Assembly (NCBI GenBank): GCA_029001845.1
Contig: JAREWP010000090.1
Coordinates: 124,001 to 188,000 of the forward strand
Length of the DNA: 64,000 bases
Reading direction: 5' to 3'
Source: Candidatus Magnetocorallium paracelense
Lineage (GTDB): Bacteria; Nitrospirota; Thermodesulfovibrionia; Thermodesulfovibrionales; Magnetobacteriaceae
Shown: positions 8,451 through 17,445 of the stretch, one piece after another
How the letters are laid out: each line of letters starts with the position of its first letter
How positions within the stretch are numbered: the first letter of the stretch is position 1
Program-made: the position numbers and the translations under genes
The notes under the pieces: model-generated
Seen by the model: only the letters and a program-made list of their open reading frames with translations
What the model was told of the DNA's origin: nothing
Databases searched by the model: none

Positions 8451-8828
8451 GTGAGAAAAAGAAAAGACATTAATCTGAGCAAACAAATAGGGCTGAAAAT
8501 TAAGGGACGCAGAAGAGAGCTTAAAATGACTCAGGAAACACTCTCAGAGCATTTAGGTGTCTCTTATCAGCAGGTACAAAGATATGAGAGCGGTGAAAAC
8601 AGAGTGAATGTTGAATTTTTACAACTGATTACTCAAGTGCTTCAAGTGCCGTTTTCATACTTCTTTGATGAAACAAAACCTAAAAACATCACAGTAAAGG
8701 AAACATATTTTCTAAAGGAAGACGAAAATACTCTCATTAGGGTTTTTAGGAGAATTAAAAGAGATGACTATAAAAAGATGGTTATTCAGTTACTCAAATT
8801 AATTGCCGAGCATAGTAAAAAATCTTGA
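8451..8828 (+). CDS. XRE-family transcriptional regulator (125 aa)
   Basis: The N-terminal 70 residues form a Cro/C1-type helix-turn-helix: IGLKIKGRRRELKMTQETL, SEHLGVSYQQVQRYESGENR, then VNVEFLQLITQVLQVPFSYFF. This matches the SinR/HipB-like repressor fold. The C-terminal part (about 75-125) is helical and Lys-rich, with a RVFRRIKRDDYKKMVIQLL helix probably used for dimerisation. The GTG start follows an AGGTGAG ribosome site. The gene stands alone between long non-coding stretches, so its targets are not obvious beyond its own promoter. Confidence 0.85.
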   Translation: MRKRKDINLSKQIGLKIKGRRRELKMTQETLSEHLGVSYQQVQRYESGENRVNVEFLQLITQVLQVPFSYFFDETKPKNITVKETYFLKEDENTLIRVFRRIKRDDYKKMVIQLLKLIAEHSKKS

Positions 8829-9495
8829 ACATAACACAGACGCCTGGAGACTAATGATCGGCAGTGCTCCCTTTTCTATAAATATTGGCTTTTAGAGTAA
8901 GCGAATATCAAGAAAAATACCTTCTTTTTTCCGTGGTGCAAGAAAACTGTATTTTAGTAATTTCACTTTGGTAATGAAACAGGATAGGTTTTAACAATGG
9001 CGCAGGCAAGATAGTCTTAAAATTTTTAAATTTACAAACCGATAAAAAATACACCCAACCAAAAAATTTCCTGCCTCCATACTCTTGCCTGCTCTTGATT
9101 GTATACACGAATAATTAGTATAATTCTATGTGTAAGTCGTATTTTTGACTCTCAAAGAGATGCCTTACAGATAATCATGCTTCTCAGGCACAGATTAGAG
9201 AGTTTTTCTGCTCACCGATAATTTTAAACCTATGACTCCGGCCTTGAAATATGTTACGTTCAATAATTTAATCGTTTTCTCTCTTTTTCAAGGTGATATT
9301 AAGAATGATACTACCCGGTGTTAAGCTGAATTGATATGGTTGTGCAGAATCGAAGGTAAATAGTTTTTCATGAATTTTGCATAAAAGATGAAAAGTAGTT
9401 TAAAAATGCCAAAATGGCAAGTTTTCGATAATTTGCATAAAAGTTAAACCCTGAAGAGAATATTTTGCATTTTGATCGTTTAGAGAATAACGGGG
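8829..9495. other. Intergenic region without a recognised gene
   Basis: About 670 bases with no supported frame. Near 9379-9448 two TTTGCATAAAAG units flank a TGCCAAAATGGCA inverted repeat, a possible binding site or promoter region for the SGNH gene. No terminator or RNA gene was recognised. Confidence 0.3.
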
Positions 9496-10710
9496 ATGAA
9501 GGTACTGCGAAGAAATGAGAAATATAAACCTTTTTTTTATATTATTTTGATGACTATCGTTGCTACGGCAATCTTTGTTTCCTTTATAGTCATTACAAGG
9601 TTCAGCTTTGAGATCAATTCGCAGATGATTACCTCAGATATATCACTGCCTCCTGCTGTAAAAAGAATAACAGAGAAATATATACGACTACTCGTTCCTC
9701 AGATGGTCGAAATAAAATATAAACATACCTCTTTACCCGGGGAATCGATGCCTGCGAAGATTTATCATCCGCCAATACAACTTTACGATTATCTGCCTCA
9801 AAACGCCTATTTCGAGAAACTCTCCAGACCATATGTAGAACAGGCGCCTATGATCTTTACTCCTTTTGTTACATATGCTCCCGCCCCTTTTGAATTTAAA
9901 GGTCCCTTTGGAACCATGACACATAACATCCAACAGTTCAGATACGATAAAAATCTGCCATATAAAAAACAGGAGAAGGAGATACGCATTTTCATAACAG
10001 GCGGTTCTACGGCCTGGGGATGCGGCGCGCCGAACGATAGCCGTACGATTTCAGGTTATCTCGAAAGAGAGTTGAACGATCGTTATAAAGGCGATTTCTT
10101 TTTTACTGTAGTTAACGCTGCGGCAGGCGGATGGGGTTCCACTGAAGAGAGAGTATGGATTTTAAACAGGATTTCGGAATACGATCCCGATATTATTATT
10201 TCATACTCCGGTTATAACGATATCGATTTTATGGTAGGGAAAAATGAAGATATTTACTCCTTTATACACCATGACGGTGGGTATTATTACGCCGGGCTGA
10301 GAGAATATGAATATTACAACCGCGGCGAATATATTGCAGACAAAATGACAAATAACAGCTCTCTTTTTTACAGAGATAACGATTTTCCCAGAAAAATCAT
10401 AAAAAATATAATCATAATATCGGAATATCTTGAATCGACTGGTGTTACATATATTTATGCGTTACAACCTATTAACAGAAAATCGGACAGCAGACTGCTC
10501 CATATCCCTGCCGCCGAAATTTTAATAGAATCGTTAAAAGAGGCAGAGAAAAGGCATCCTTATATTTTTATCAACCACCTGAACCTCCTGGAAGGCAGGG
10601 AAGAAGTTTTTCTCGACAACTGTCATTTAGGAGATATAGGCAACAGTATTGTTGCCGAAAATTTAATGAAGAATTTAATGCCTGTCATTAATAGAAGAAC
10701 TTTAAGGTAA
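9496..10710 (+). CDS. Membrane-anchored SGNH/GDSL-family hydrolase
   Basis: A 404-residue protein with an N-terminal anchor (hydrophobic 12-35). The extracytoplasmic SGNH domain shows block I IFITGGSTAWGCG (nucleophile Ser171), a Gly-containing block II (NAAAGGWGS), block III SYSGYNDIDF (Asn241) and block V LDNCHLGD (Asp374, His377). These are the catalytic and oxyanion residues of SGNH esterases. Such proteins hydrolyse or transfer acyl groups, often on surface polysaccharides. The long stretch between anchor and domain (40-160) resembles no domain I know. It lies convergent with the transglycosylase gene, 15 bases apart. Confidence 0.8.
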   Translation: MKVLRRNEKYKPFFYIILMTIVATAIFVSFIVITRFSFEINSQMITSDISLPPAVKRITEKYIRLLVPQMVEIKYKHTSLPGESMPAKIYHPPIQLYDYLPQNAYFEKLSRPYVEQAPMIFTPFVTYAPAPFEFKGPFGTMTHNIQQFRYDKNLPYKKQEKEIRIFITGGSTAWGCGAPNDSRTISGYLERELNDRYKGDFFFTVVNAAAGGWGSTEERVWILNRISEYDPDIIISYSGYNDIDFMVGKNEDIYSFIHHDGGYYYAGLREYEYYNRGEYIADKMTNNSSLFYRDNDFPRKIIKNIIIISEYLESTGVTYIYALQPINRKSDSRLLHIPAAEILIESLKEAEKRHPYIFINHLNLLEGREEVFLDNCHLGDIGNSIVAENLMKNLMPVINRRTLR

Positions 10711-10725
10711 TATTATCGTCTTTAT

Positions 10726-11334
10726 TCACCAATAGGGCCAAAAATTCCATCTCTTTTCAAGCTGCTGTCTGCAAACATGTAATTGTCCTCCATATCGGTC
10801 AGCCCTTTTCGCAACCTTTTTTGCAACCTTCATTAACCACTTTTTTTTAAGGTACGTCTTTCTTTTATAGCCTCCATGCCCCTCATGATAAGCCAGATAT
10901 TGTTTCCTGGCATTCCATTTCGGTATTTTAAGCGTTTTGTAGGATATATCTGTATACCAGCCTATAAAATCTACTGCGTCACTAAAATCGTCTCGATCGG
11001 CGCCCCACTTCCCCGTCTTTTCCTTATACCATTCCCATGTAGAATCTTTTACCTGGGCGTAACCATATGCCGATGAAATCCTCCATAAAGGAATAAAACC
11101 AAAGAGTTTTTTTCTGGGAGTTTTGGCTTTTGCACGAAAAGAGGATTCCTGATGGATTATTGCCATTTGTACCTGTATCGGTAGGCCGTACTTCTTATGT
11201 GTCTTTTTTGTTTTGCTGTACCAACTCTTTTTCTCATTAAAAATATTGCAAATATTATCTATATCTTTAGGTGGAGAGGTAGCACAACCGGTTGATATAA
11301 ATGCAATTAAAATAAATAAAAGAATTCGAATCAC
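10726..11334 (-). CDS. Lytic transglycosylase (SLT domain) lipoprotein
   Basis: A 202-residue lipoprotein with lipobox STGC (Cys17). The mature part is a lysozyme-like SLT domain: AIIHQESSF with catalytic Glu63, SSAYGYAQVKDSTW, and AYHEGHGGY. It would cleave peptidoglycan glycan strands with 1,6-anhydro product formation at the outer or inner membrane. Its start overlaps the pilR stop by four bases, so it is the last gene of the pilB-pilC-pilS-pilR operon. That position suggests it opens the wall for the pilus. The enzyme class is secure; the pilus role is inference from position. Confidence 0.85.
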   Translation of the reverse strand: MIRILLFILIAFISTGCATSPPKDIDNICNIFNEKKSWYSKTKKTHKKYGLPIQVQMAIIHQESSFRAKAKTPRKKLFGFIPLWRISSAYGYAQVKDSTWEWYKEKTGKWGADRDDFSDAVDFIGWYTDISYKTLKIPKWNARKQYLAYHEGHGGYKRKTYLKKKWLMKVAKKVAKRADRYGGQLHVCRQQLEKRWNFWPYW

Positions 11335-12713
11335 TCGATACCGTATTTCTTTAACCTGTGCCTAAACTGTCTGAATGTGATATTCAGCAGTTTGGCTGCA
11401 TCGGTTTTACTCCCCCTTGAAACTTCTATCGCTCTCTGAAGATAGGCCATTTCAATATCCTGTAATATCATGTCGAGATCCACGCCTTCATCGGCAATAT
11501 CGACGGGACAACTTTTTACACTGGAAAAACGTATCTCCGAGGGCAGGTCATCTTCTGAGATCATTTCGTTGTCAGATAATGTGACAATCCTCTCAACAGT
11601 ATTCTGAAGTTCTCTCACATTACCGGGCCATAAATAATTTACTAAAATATCTATAACCTTGGGAGTAAACTTTTTATTCTTTATGCCTGTTTTATCCAAA
11701 AAGTGTTGGATAAGCAGAGGAATGTCGTCTTTTCGTTCTCTTAAAGGGGGGATAATCAGAGGGATTACGTTTAATCTGTAATAGAGATCCTGTCTGAACC
11801 CTCCTGTCTCGATCTCCTGCTTGAGATTTTTGTTTGTTGCGGAGATTACTCTTACATCTACATGAATATCTTTTGTGCCGCCAATATTTCTGAATGAACC
11901 GTCTTCAAGGACTCTCAGGAGTTTTGCCTGAAGCTGTATGGGCATCTCACCTATCTCATCGAGAAAGATGCTGCCCTTATTGGCGACTTCAAACAACCCT
12001 TCTTTATTGCTTGTAGCTCCTGTAAAAGCTCCTCTAATATGACCGAAAAGTTCGCTTTCCAGAAGCCCTTCGGGAAGGGCCGCACAGTTAATCGTTACAA
12101 ACTCGTTGTTCGCTCTTTTACTCAGATTGTGAACTCCCCTTGCTATGAGTTCCTTGCCACAGCCGCTTTCACCCGTTATCAGGACATTGGAGTTGTTTTC
12201 CGACACCTTTACGATACTCGATAACAGAGCAACCATTTTCGGACTCTTGCCGATAATATTATCGAGTCGGTAAACTTCCCTGAACTGACTTCTCAGCGTT
12301 TTAACTTCTCTGCTGAGCCGCCTTTTTTCAAGAGCGTTTTTAATAATAATTCTTATCTCATCGATCTTAAAAGGTTTGTTAATATAATCATAAGCTCCCA
12401 TTTGTACTGCCTTGACTGCTGTCTCGGTGTTGCCGTAAGCAGTAATCATTAGTACAATAGTGTCAGGGGAGACATCTTTTACTGCCTTTAATATCTCGAA
12501 TCCGTCGTGAAAAGGCATCTTGATATCAGTCACAACGATGTCAAATATCTCTTTTCTTATCTGTTCGATTCCCTCTTTGCCGTCAAGTGCAGTAGAGACA
12601 TCATACCCCTCGCTGTCAAGGAGCATTCTTAAAATCTCGTTCATACTCTTTTCATCTTCAACGATAAGAATGCTGCCCTTTTCGTTATCTGTTTTCATAT
12701 CACAGCTCCTCAA
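11331..12713 (-). CDS. pilR: Sigma-54-dependent response regulator, PilR type
   Basis: A 460-residue NtrC-family activator. The receiver domain (about 14-130) carries the phospho-acceptor Asp63 in FDIVVTDIKMP. The AAA+ sigma-54 interaction domain has Walker A GESGCGKE and the GAFTGA loop that contacts sigma-54. A Fis-type HTH closes the protein (KTDAAKLLNITFRQFRHRLK). Overlap of four bases with the kinase gene upstream and the pilus genes next to it support PilR, the activator of pilin transcription, although pilA itself is not in the window. An internal ATG five codons later (12698) is an alternative start. Confidence 0.85.
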   Translation of the reverse strand: MRSCDMKTDNEKGSILIVEDEKSMNEILRMLLDSEGYDVSTALDGKEGIEQIRKEIFDIVVTDIKMPFHDGFEILKAVKDVSPDTIVLMITAYGNTETAVKAVQMGAYDYINKPFKIDEIRIIIKNALEKRRLSREVKTLRSQFREVYRLDNIIGKSPKMVALLSSIVKVSENNSNVLITGESGCGKELIARGVHNLSKRANNEFVTINCAALPEGLLESELFGHIRGAFTGATSNKEGLFEVANKGSIFLDEIGEMPIQLQAKLLRVLEDGSFRNIGGTKDIHVDVRVISATNKNLKQEIETGGFRQDLYYRLNVIPLIIPPLRERKDDIPLLIQHFLDKTGIKNKKFTPKVIDILVNYLWPGNVRELQNTVERIVTLSDNEMISEDDLPSEIRFSSVKSCPVDIADEGVDLDMILQDIEMAYLQRAIEVSRGSKTDAAKLLNITFRQFRHRLKKYGIE

Positions 12714-14305
12714 ACTATAACTTCCTGCTTAACAGGTAAAATTAACTCGAACGTTGTGCCCTCACCCTCTTTGCTCATAACGTTAATCGTTCCCGAATGA
12801 TCTTCCACTATTCTGTAAACCATGGCCAGACCAAGACCTGTTCCCTTGTTTTTTGTAGTGAAAAAAGGATAAAAAATCTTTTGCAGGTTTTCTCTGCTTA
12901 TACCTGTTCCGTTATCTGCAATCAATATCTTAACATAAGGTACTTCCTTTTTTAACGATATCCTCACCTCACCACAGCTATCTATGGACTGTACTGCGTT
13001 CAAGGCCAGATTCCAAAAAATCTGCTTAAGTTTGTCAGTATCTCCATCTATAACAATTCCATCTTCGATGTCAGTTTTTACGGAAATTTCTCCAACTCCT
13101 TTTGGCAGGGAACTTTTTAACATCTCAATGGTTTCTTCAAGAACACCGCCCAGTTCTATTTCTGCAAAATCAGGAAGCCTCGGTGTAGAGTAAAGGAGAA
13201 AATCGGTAATTATTTTATCCAAACGTTCGGTTTCTTTAATTGCTATATCCATCAAACGCTTTTTATTGTCTTCGCCGGCTCTTCCTTCTCTGAGTAGCTC
13301 AACGGAACTCCTTAGAGAGGCCAGAGGGTTTCTGATCTCATGTGCTATATTTGAGGAAAGCTCTCCTATGGCGGCCAGCTTTTCCTTCTCCTTAATTCGT
13401 CTTTCCATCTCTGTAATCTTTGTAATATCCTGGAATGTAATAACAAAACCTTTTGCTCTGTCATAGTTGTCTCTGTGGCTGGAAATGCTGATGTCTATGA
13501 ACTTTCTCAATTCGCCTCCGATTTCTATCGTTCCGTTATGTCTGCCCTCTTTCAAAGGCAGATCGATAAAGTTAAAAAGCTCCGATAAATTCATCTCAAT
13601 GATCCGGCTTCGTTCTATACCTGTGATAATTTCGGCAGAGCGGTTGAGAAACATGATTCTTCCCCTGAAATCCGTGTAAAACAGACCATTGGGAATACTT
13701 TCTATAACATCTCTGTGAAGGGCGTAGAGGTTTCTGAACTCGTTTTCCGTTTTTTCCAGTTCGCGGTATGTACTCTCTTCCCTGATTATGAGATAACGGC
13801 TGAAATAGGCAATCAAAAGCGTTGCAATAATATTTGTTAAAATGTTGTAAAAAAAATCTTCCGTTCCAAGAGATTCATTATAAGGTACGGGAATAATTTT
13901 ATAAAACTGAAGTTCTATGGTGGCGCCATAGGCTATACTGCTTATATAGGCTATAACAAGACCTGCCTGCTTACCAAGAAGAATTCCTGCGCCTATTACG
14001 TTTATAGGTAAAAATGTGAGGAACCAGCTCTCTATCCCTCCTGTAACAATAATAAGACAGAGTATTATAAATACATCTATTGTTACCTGAATATACAAGA
14101 AAACATGGATCCTTCTCTTCATTCTGCTTAAGACCATAATATATATGAATGAGAGAGTTGCAATAACAATTATCAGGTAGTAAAAAAGACGGGGATAAAG
14201 AAAAATCGATGTGTTTTTAATATAGAAAAAGTGGGACAGAAAAAGCAGGGCAGCCACGGACGCCCTGAAAAATATCAAAGCCTTAGCTTTACGCCTTTCA
14301 TCCAT
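12710..14305 (-). CDS. pilS: Sensor histidine kinase, PilS type
   Basis: A 531-residue kinase. About six hydrophobic segments fill residues 8-180, as in PilS, which senses pilin in the membrane. A PAS domain follows (about 195-305), then HisKA with the phospho-His in SNIAHEIRNPLASL, and a HATPase with NLALNAVQSI, DNGTGIS and KGTGLGLAMV. It lies 13 bases after pilC and overlaps pilR by four bases. Membrane topology and context make PilS much more likely than another NtrB-like kinase. Confidence 0.85.
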   Translation of the reverse strand: MDERRKAKALIFFRASVAALLFLSHFFYIKNTSIFLYPRLFYYLIIVIATLSFIYIMVLSRMKRRIHVFLYIQVTIDVFIILCLIIVTGGIESWFLTFLPINVIGAGILLGKQAGLVIAYISSIAYGATIELQFYKIIPVPYNESLGTEDFFYNILTNIIATLLIAYFSRYLIIREESTYRELEKTENEFRNLYALHRDVIESIPNGLFYTDFRGRIMFLNRSAEIITGIERSRIIEMNLSELFNFIDLPLKEGRHNGTIEIGGELRKFIDISISSHRDNYDRAKGFVITFQDITKITEMERRIKEKEKLAAIGELSSNIAHEIRNPLASLRSSVELLREGRAGEDNKKRLMDIAIKETERLDKIITDFLLYSTPRLPDFAEIELGGVLEETIEMLKSSLPKGVGEISVKTDIEDGIVIDGDTDKLKQIFWNLALNAVQSIDSCGEVRISLKKEVPYVKILIADNGTGISRENLQKIFYPFFTTKNKGTGLGLAMVYRIVEDHSGTINVMSKEGEGTTFELILPVKQEVIV

Positions 14306-14318
14306 GGCTGCTGCGTGG

Positions 14319-15410
14319 TTAGTGCACCATTGTAATAAGTTTGAAAATAGGCATATACATTGCTACTACTATAAATCCTACAGACCCGCCAAGCATGACT
14401 ATCATCAAAGGTTCTATCAATTGCGTCATATTGGATACGGCATTATCCACTTCATCATCATAGAAGTCTGCAATCTTTTCGAGCATGGCGTCCAAAGCGC
14501 CCGTTGATTCACCTATGGCGATCATATGAGTGACCATTGGAGGGAAAACCGTACTCTTTGACAAAGGGTCCGCCAGTGTCCGGCCTTCCGTAACTGCCCC
14601 GCGCACTTCGTTTACAGTTTTCTCGACGACTTTGTTTCCCGCCGTCTTGGCAGTCATCTCAAGACTGTCAAGGATTGGGACGCCGCTGCTGATAAGGGTG
14701 CCCAGCGTTCTTGTAAACTTGGCGACAGCGACCTTCCTCAAGAGCATACCAAATACGGGCAGTCTGAGAAGTATCTGATCTGTATAGTATCTCCCCTTCT
14801 CGGTTTTTCTTATTTGAAGTATTATAACAATAAAAGCGATTAAGCCTACGACAGACATAATCCCTCCGATTCCGCCGATAAAATGACTGGCCATGATTAT
14901 TAATGCCGTAGGAGCAGGTAAAGTGCCTCCCAACTGGCTGAACAACTCGGCAAAGGTAGGTACGACTTTGATCATAATAAGAGCGACAACACTGACTGAA
15001 ATGGATACGACAACAATAGGATAGGTCATCGCTCCTTTTACTTTTCTCTTAAGTTTCATGGCTTTTTCCATATAGTCGGCAAGTCTTTGGAGGACTATAT
15101 CCAATATACCTCCGTTTTCTCCAGCGTCAACCATATTACAATAGAATTCGTCAAAGACTTTTTGATGCTTCTTTAAAGAGTCAGCGAAGGTAGCACCGGT
15201 TTCCACATCGTTTTTTACTTTCGTCAATATCTTTGCCAGCCCTTTGCTGTCGACCTGCTGTGACAATATGTCCAGTCCCTGAACCAGAGGCAGCCCTGCG
15301 TCTATCATCGTGGAAAACTGCCTGGTAAAAACGACTATATCCTTTTCCTTTGGTTTCGCATCGGAAAACTCCATGCTGAGAAAAGGTTTTTTTTCCTTCT
15401 CTTCCGCCAT
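14319..15410 (-). CDS. pilC: Type IV pilus inner-membrane platform protein PilC (short N-terminus)
   Basis: A 363-residue member of the GspF/PilC family with two GspF repeats: FTRQFSTMIDAGLPLVQGLDIL near residue 30, and the related FTRTLGTLISSGVPILDSLE near 230. Three or more hydrophobic segments are present. It forms the membrane platform on which PilB and PilT act. Family members are usually about 400 residues and start with a 40-45 residue N-terminal arm that is absent here. The 107-base gap to pilB contains no in-frame sequence for it. The start at 15410 has a GGAGAAAAA-like upstream site. Confidence 0.88.
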   Translation of the reverse strand: MAEEKEKKPFLSMEFSDAKPKEKDIVVFTRQFSTMIDAGLPLVQGLDILSQQVDSKGLAKILTKVKNDVETGATFADSLKKHQKVFDEFYCNMVDAGENGGILDIVLQRLADYMEKAMKLKRKVKGAMTYPIVVVSISVSVVALIMIKVVPTFAELFSQLGGTLPAPTALIIMASHFIGGIGGIMSVVGLIAFIVIILQIRKTEKGRYYTDQILLRLPVFGMLLRKVAVAKFTRTLGTLISSGVPILDSLEMTAKTAGNKVVEKTVNEVRGAVTEGRTLADPLSKSTVFPPMVTHMIAIGESTGALDAMLEKIADFYDDEVDNAVSNMTQLIEPLMIVMLGGSVGFIVVAMYMPIFKLITMVH

Positions 15411-15517
15411 TTTTTCTCCCTATAAAAAATAAATATTCTCTGTGAACCGAAGCCGGCAGTTAACGACAATACTCACATGCCGACAACAGGTACTGACCTC
15501 TGTAAACTGTTTTTATA

Positions 15518-17269
15518 TTAGTCTTCAAATGTTGTCCTCAGCACCTCTTCAATGGAAGTGACGCCTGCCAACGCTTTTCTCAGACCGCTTTGACGCAGTG
15601 TCAGCATACCAAGGCGGATAGCCTCTTTCTTTAGCTCCGATGCCGCTGCGCCCTGGAGTATCAACTCTTTTAATTCGTCCTTAACGGACATTATTTCGTA
15701 TAATGCGATTCTTCCTTTGTAACCGGAATTATTACATTCCGGACAGCCAACGCCAATAAAAAAATTTGCCTCCTTTACTTTATCTTTGGGCACGCCTATT
15801 TTGATCAATGCCTCATCGTTGAAATTCTCCTCGGTTTTACAGGTCTGACACAGCTTTCTGGCCAGCCTCTGGGCTACTACAAGTATTACTGACGAAGAAA
15901 CAAGGATAGGTTCTATACCCATATTCAACAATCTGGTAATCGTACTTGGCGCATCGTTGGTATGGAGCGTACTTAAAACCAGGTGACCTGTCAGAGCCGC
16001 TTTAATTCCGATTTCAGCAGTTTCAAAGTCTCTAATCTCTCCAACCATGATGATATCCGGATCCTGCCTGAGAAATGCCTTCAAAGCGGCGGCGAAAGTC
16101 ATACCGACCTCTTCCCTTACATGAACCTGATTGATACCGAAAAAATTGTATTCCACAGGATCTTCGGCAGTCATAATGTTAACGTCAGGTTTATTTAACT
16201 GCGACAAAGCAGAATATAAAGTAGTGGTTTTACCGCTTCCCGTAGGCCCGGTAACGAGTATCATACCGTAAGGTTTTTCTATCGCTTCCAGGAAATCCTC
16301 AAGAGGTTGTTCCTCGAATCCCAGTTTTGAGAGGTCCAGTTGCAGGTTTCCTTTATCCAGAAGTCTTAGAACAATCTTTTCTCCAAAAAGGGTGGGAAGT
16401 GTCGACACACGAAAATCTATCTCTCTGTCTTCACCGAATTTGAGTTTTATCCTGCCGTCCTGAGGCACTCTTCTTTCCGATATATCGAGTCGGGAAATGA
16501 TCTTTATCCTGGAAGTAATAGCGTTTTTAATTTTAACCGGCAGTTTCAGTACAGGGGCCAGGACTCCGTCTTTTCTGTATCTGACCCTCAATTCCTGCTC
16601 TCCGGGCTCTATATGGATGTCGCTTGTATGGGAGTTGACAGCATTCATCAATATGCCGTTTACAAGCTTGACAATAGGGGGCGCATTAACGTCCGACATT
16701 CCGACGGCTTCTTCTTTTTGTTCGACAATGGTAACGTCCTCTGCAGCCTTGCCAACCATTTTGTTAAGATCTTCTATCTTTAATTCTTTCTCACCGGTCT
16801 GTTTGCCTCCTGAAGAAACTTTTACCTTCTCTTTTTTGGGATAGTATTTATCTATGGCTTCCATTATGGAGGATTCCGAGGCTACATGAATGGAAATCTT
16901 CATCCCCGTAAGGAATCTGACATCGTCTATGGCTATGTTATTGGAGGGGTCGGTAATGGCGATTCTCAGAGAGGCGCCATCCTTTGAAATAGGTATGAGC
17001 TGATATCTTTTTGCCGTTTCAAAGGGGACCAGCTTCAGCAGTGTTGTGTCAATTTTATGTTCGGCGAGATTTACAACAGGCGAATTATACTGCCTGCTCA
17101 GAAAGGTAATTAATGTCTCTTCAGAGACAAATTTTAGTTTTACCAGTACGGATCCGAGTCGTTTTCCTTCAAGCTTTTGTACGCGAAGGGCTTCATTAAG
17201 TTGCTCCTCATTTATTAACTTTGCTTTTAAGAAAAGTTGTCCCAATAATGAAGAGGTGCCTACAGCCAT
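15518..17269 (-). CDS. pilB: Type IV pilus extension ATPase PilB
   Basis: A 583-residue GspE/PilB ATPase. The N-terminal T2SSE_N domain (about 1-150) begins SSLLGQLFLKAKLINEEQL. The motor domain has Walker A GPTGSGKTTTLYS, the Asp box (NIMTAEDPVEY), Walker B (DPDIIMVGEIRD) and His box (TALTGHLVLSTLHTND). A Cys4 zinc-binding element follows (CQTC...CPEC). It powers pilus polymerisation in the cytoplasm at the PilC platform. It is the first gene of the minus-strand pilus operon; PBP1A is divergent to it. Confidence 0.92.
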   Translation of the reverse strand: MAVGTSSLLGQLFLKAKLINEEQLNEALRVQKLEGKRLGSVLVKLKFVSEETLITFLSRQYNSPVVNLAEHKIDTTLLKLVPFETAKRYQLIPISKDGASLRIAITDPSNNIAIDDVRFLTGMKISIHVASESSIMEAIDKYYPKKEKVKVSSGGKQTGEKELKIEDLNKMVGKAAEDVTIVEQKEEAVGMSDVNAPPIVKLVNGILMNAVNSHTSDIHIEPGEQELRVRYRKDGVLAPVLKLPVKIKNAITSRIKIISRLDISERRVPQDGRIKLKFGEDREIDFRVSTLPTLFGEKIVLRLLDKGNLQLDLSKLGFEEQPLEDFLEAIEKPYGMILVTGPTGSGKTTTLYSALSQLNKPDVNIMTAEDPVEYNFFGINQVHVREEVGMTFAAALKAFLRQDPDIIMVGEIRDFETAEIGIKAALTGHLVLSTLHTNDAPSTITRLLNMGIEPILVSSSVILVVAQRLARKLCQTCKTEENFNDEALIKIGVPKDKVKEANFFIGVGCPECNNSGYKGRIALYEIMSVKDELKELILQGAAASELKKEAIRLGMLTLRQSGLRKALAGVTSIEEVLRTTFED

Positions 17270-17380
17270 ATTCTAAGATAATTAAAAGACCTGTTTAAAG
17301 TCAAATTTATGCTTTGACAGGAAAAAACATCGATTTATATAATTAAAGGGATTGGGAATTTAGGAATTAAAGAATTCAGG

Positions 17381-17421
17381 GATTTAGGGATTGGGTTGTT
17401 GAATTCATTAATCCCTAAATT
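17381..17421. repeat. AT-rich inverted repeat between pilB and the PBP1A gene
   Basis: The arms at 17381-17392 (GATTTAGGGATT) and 17410-17421 (AATCCCTAAATT) match at 11 of 12 positions. Related GGGAATTTAGGAATT-type units surround it (about 17350-17440), and similar AATTCCTTAATTCC units lie before pilT (about 19640-19680). It sits in the divergent promoter region and could be regulatory or just a simple repeat. Confidence 0.4.
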
Positions 17422-17445
17422 GGGAATTCCTAAATCATTTTTTTT

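Noticed and set aside
9379-9448. Possible sigma-54 promoter (TGGCA ... TTGCA)
   Set aside because: The GG and GC doublets are too far apart for a -24/-12 promoter.
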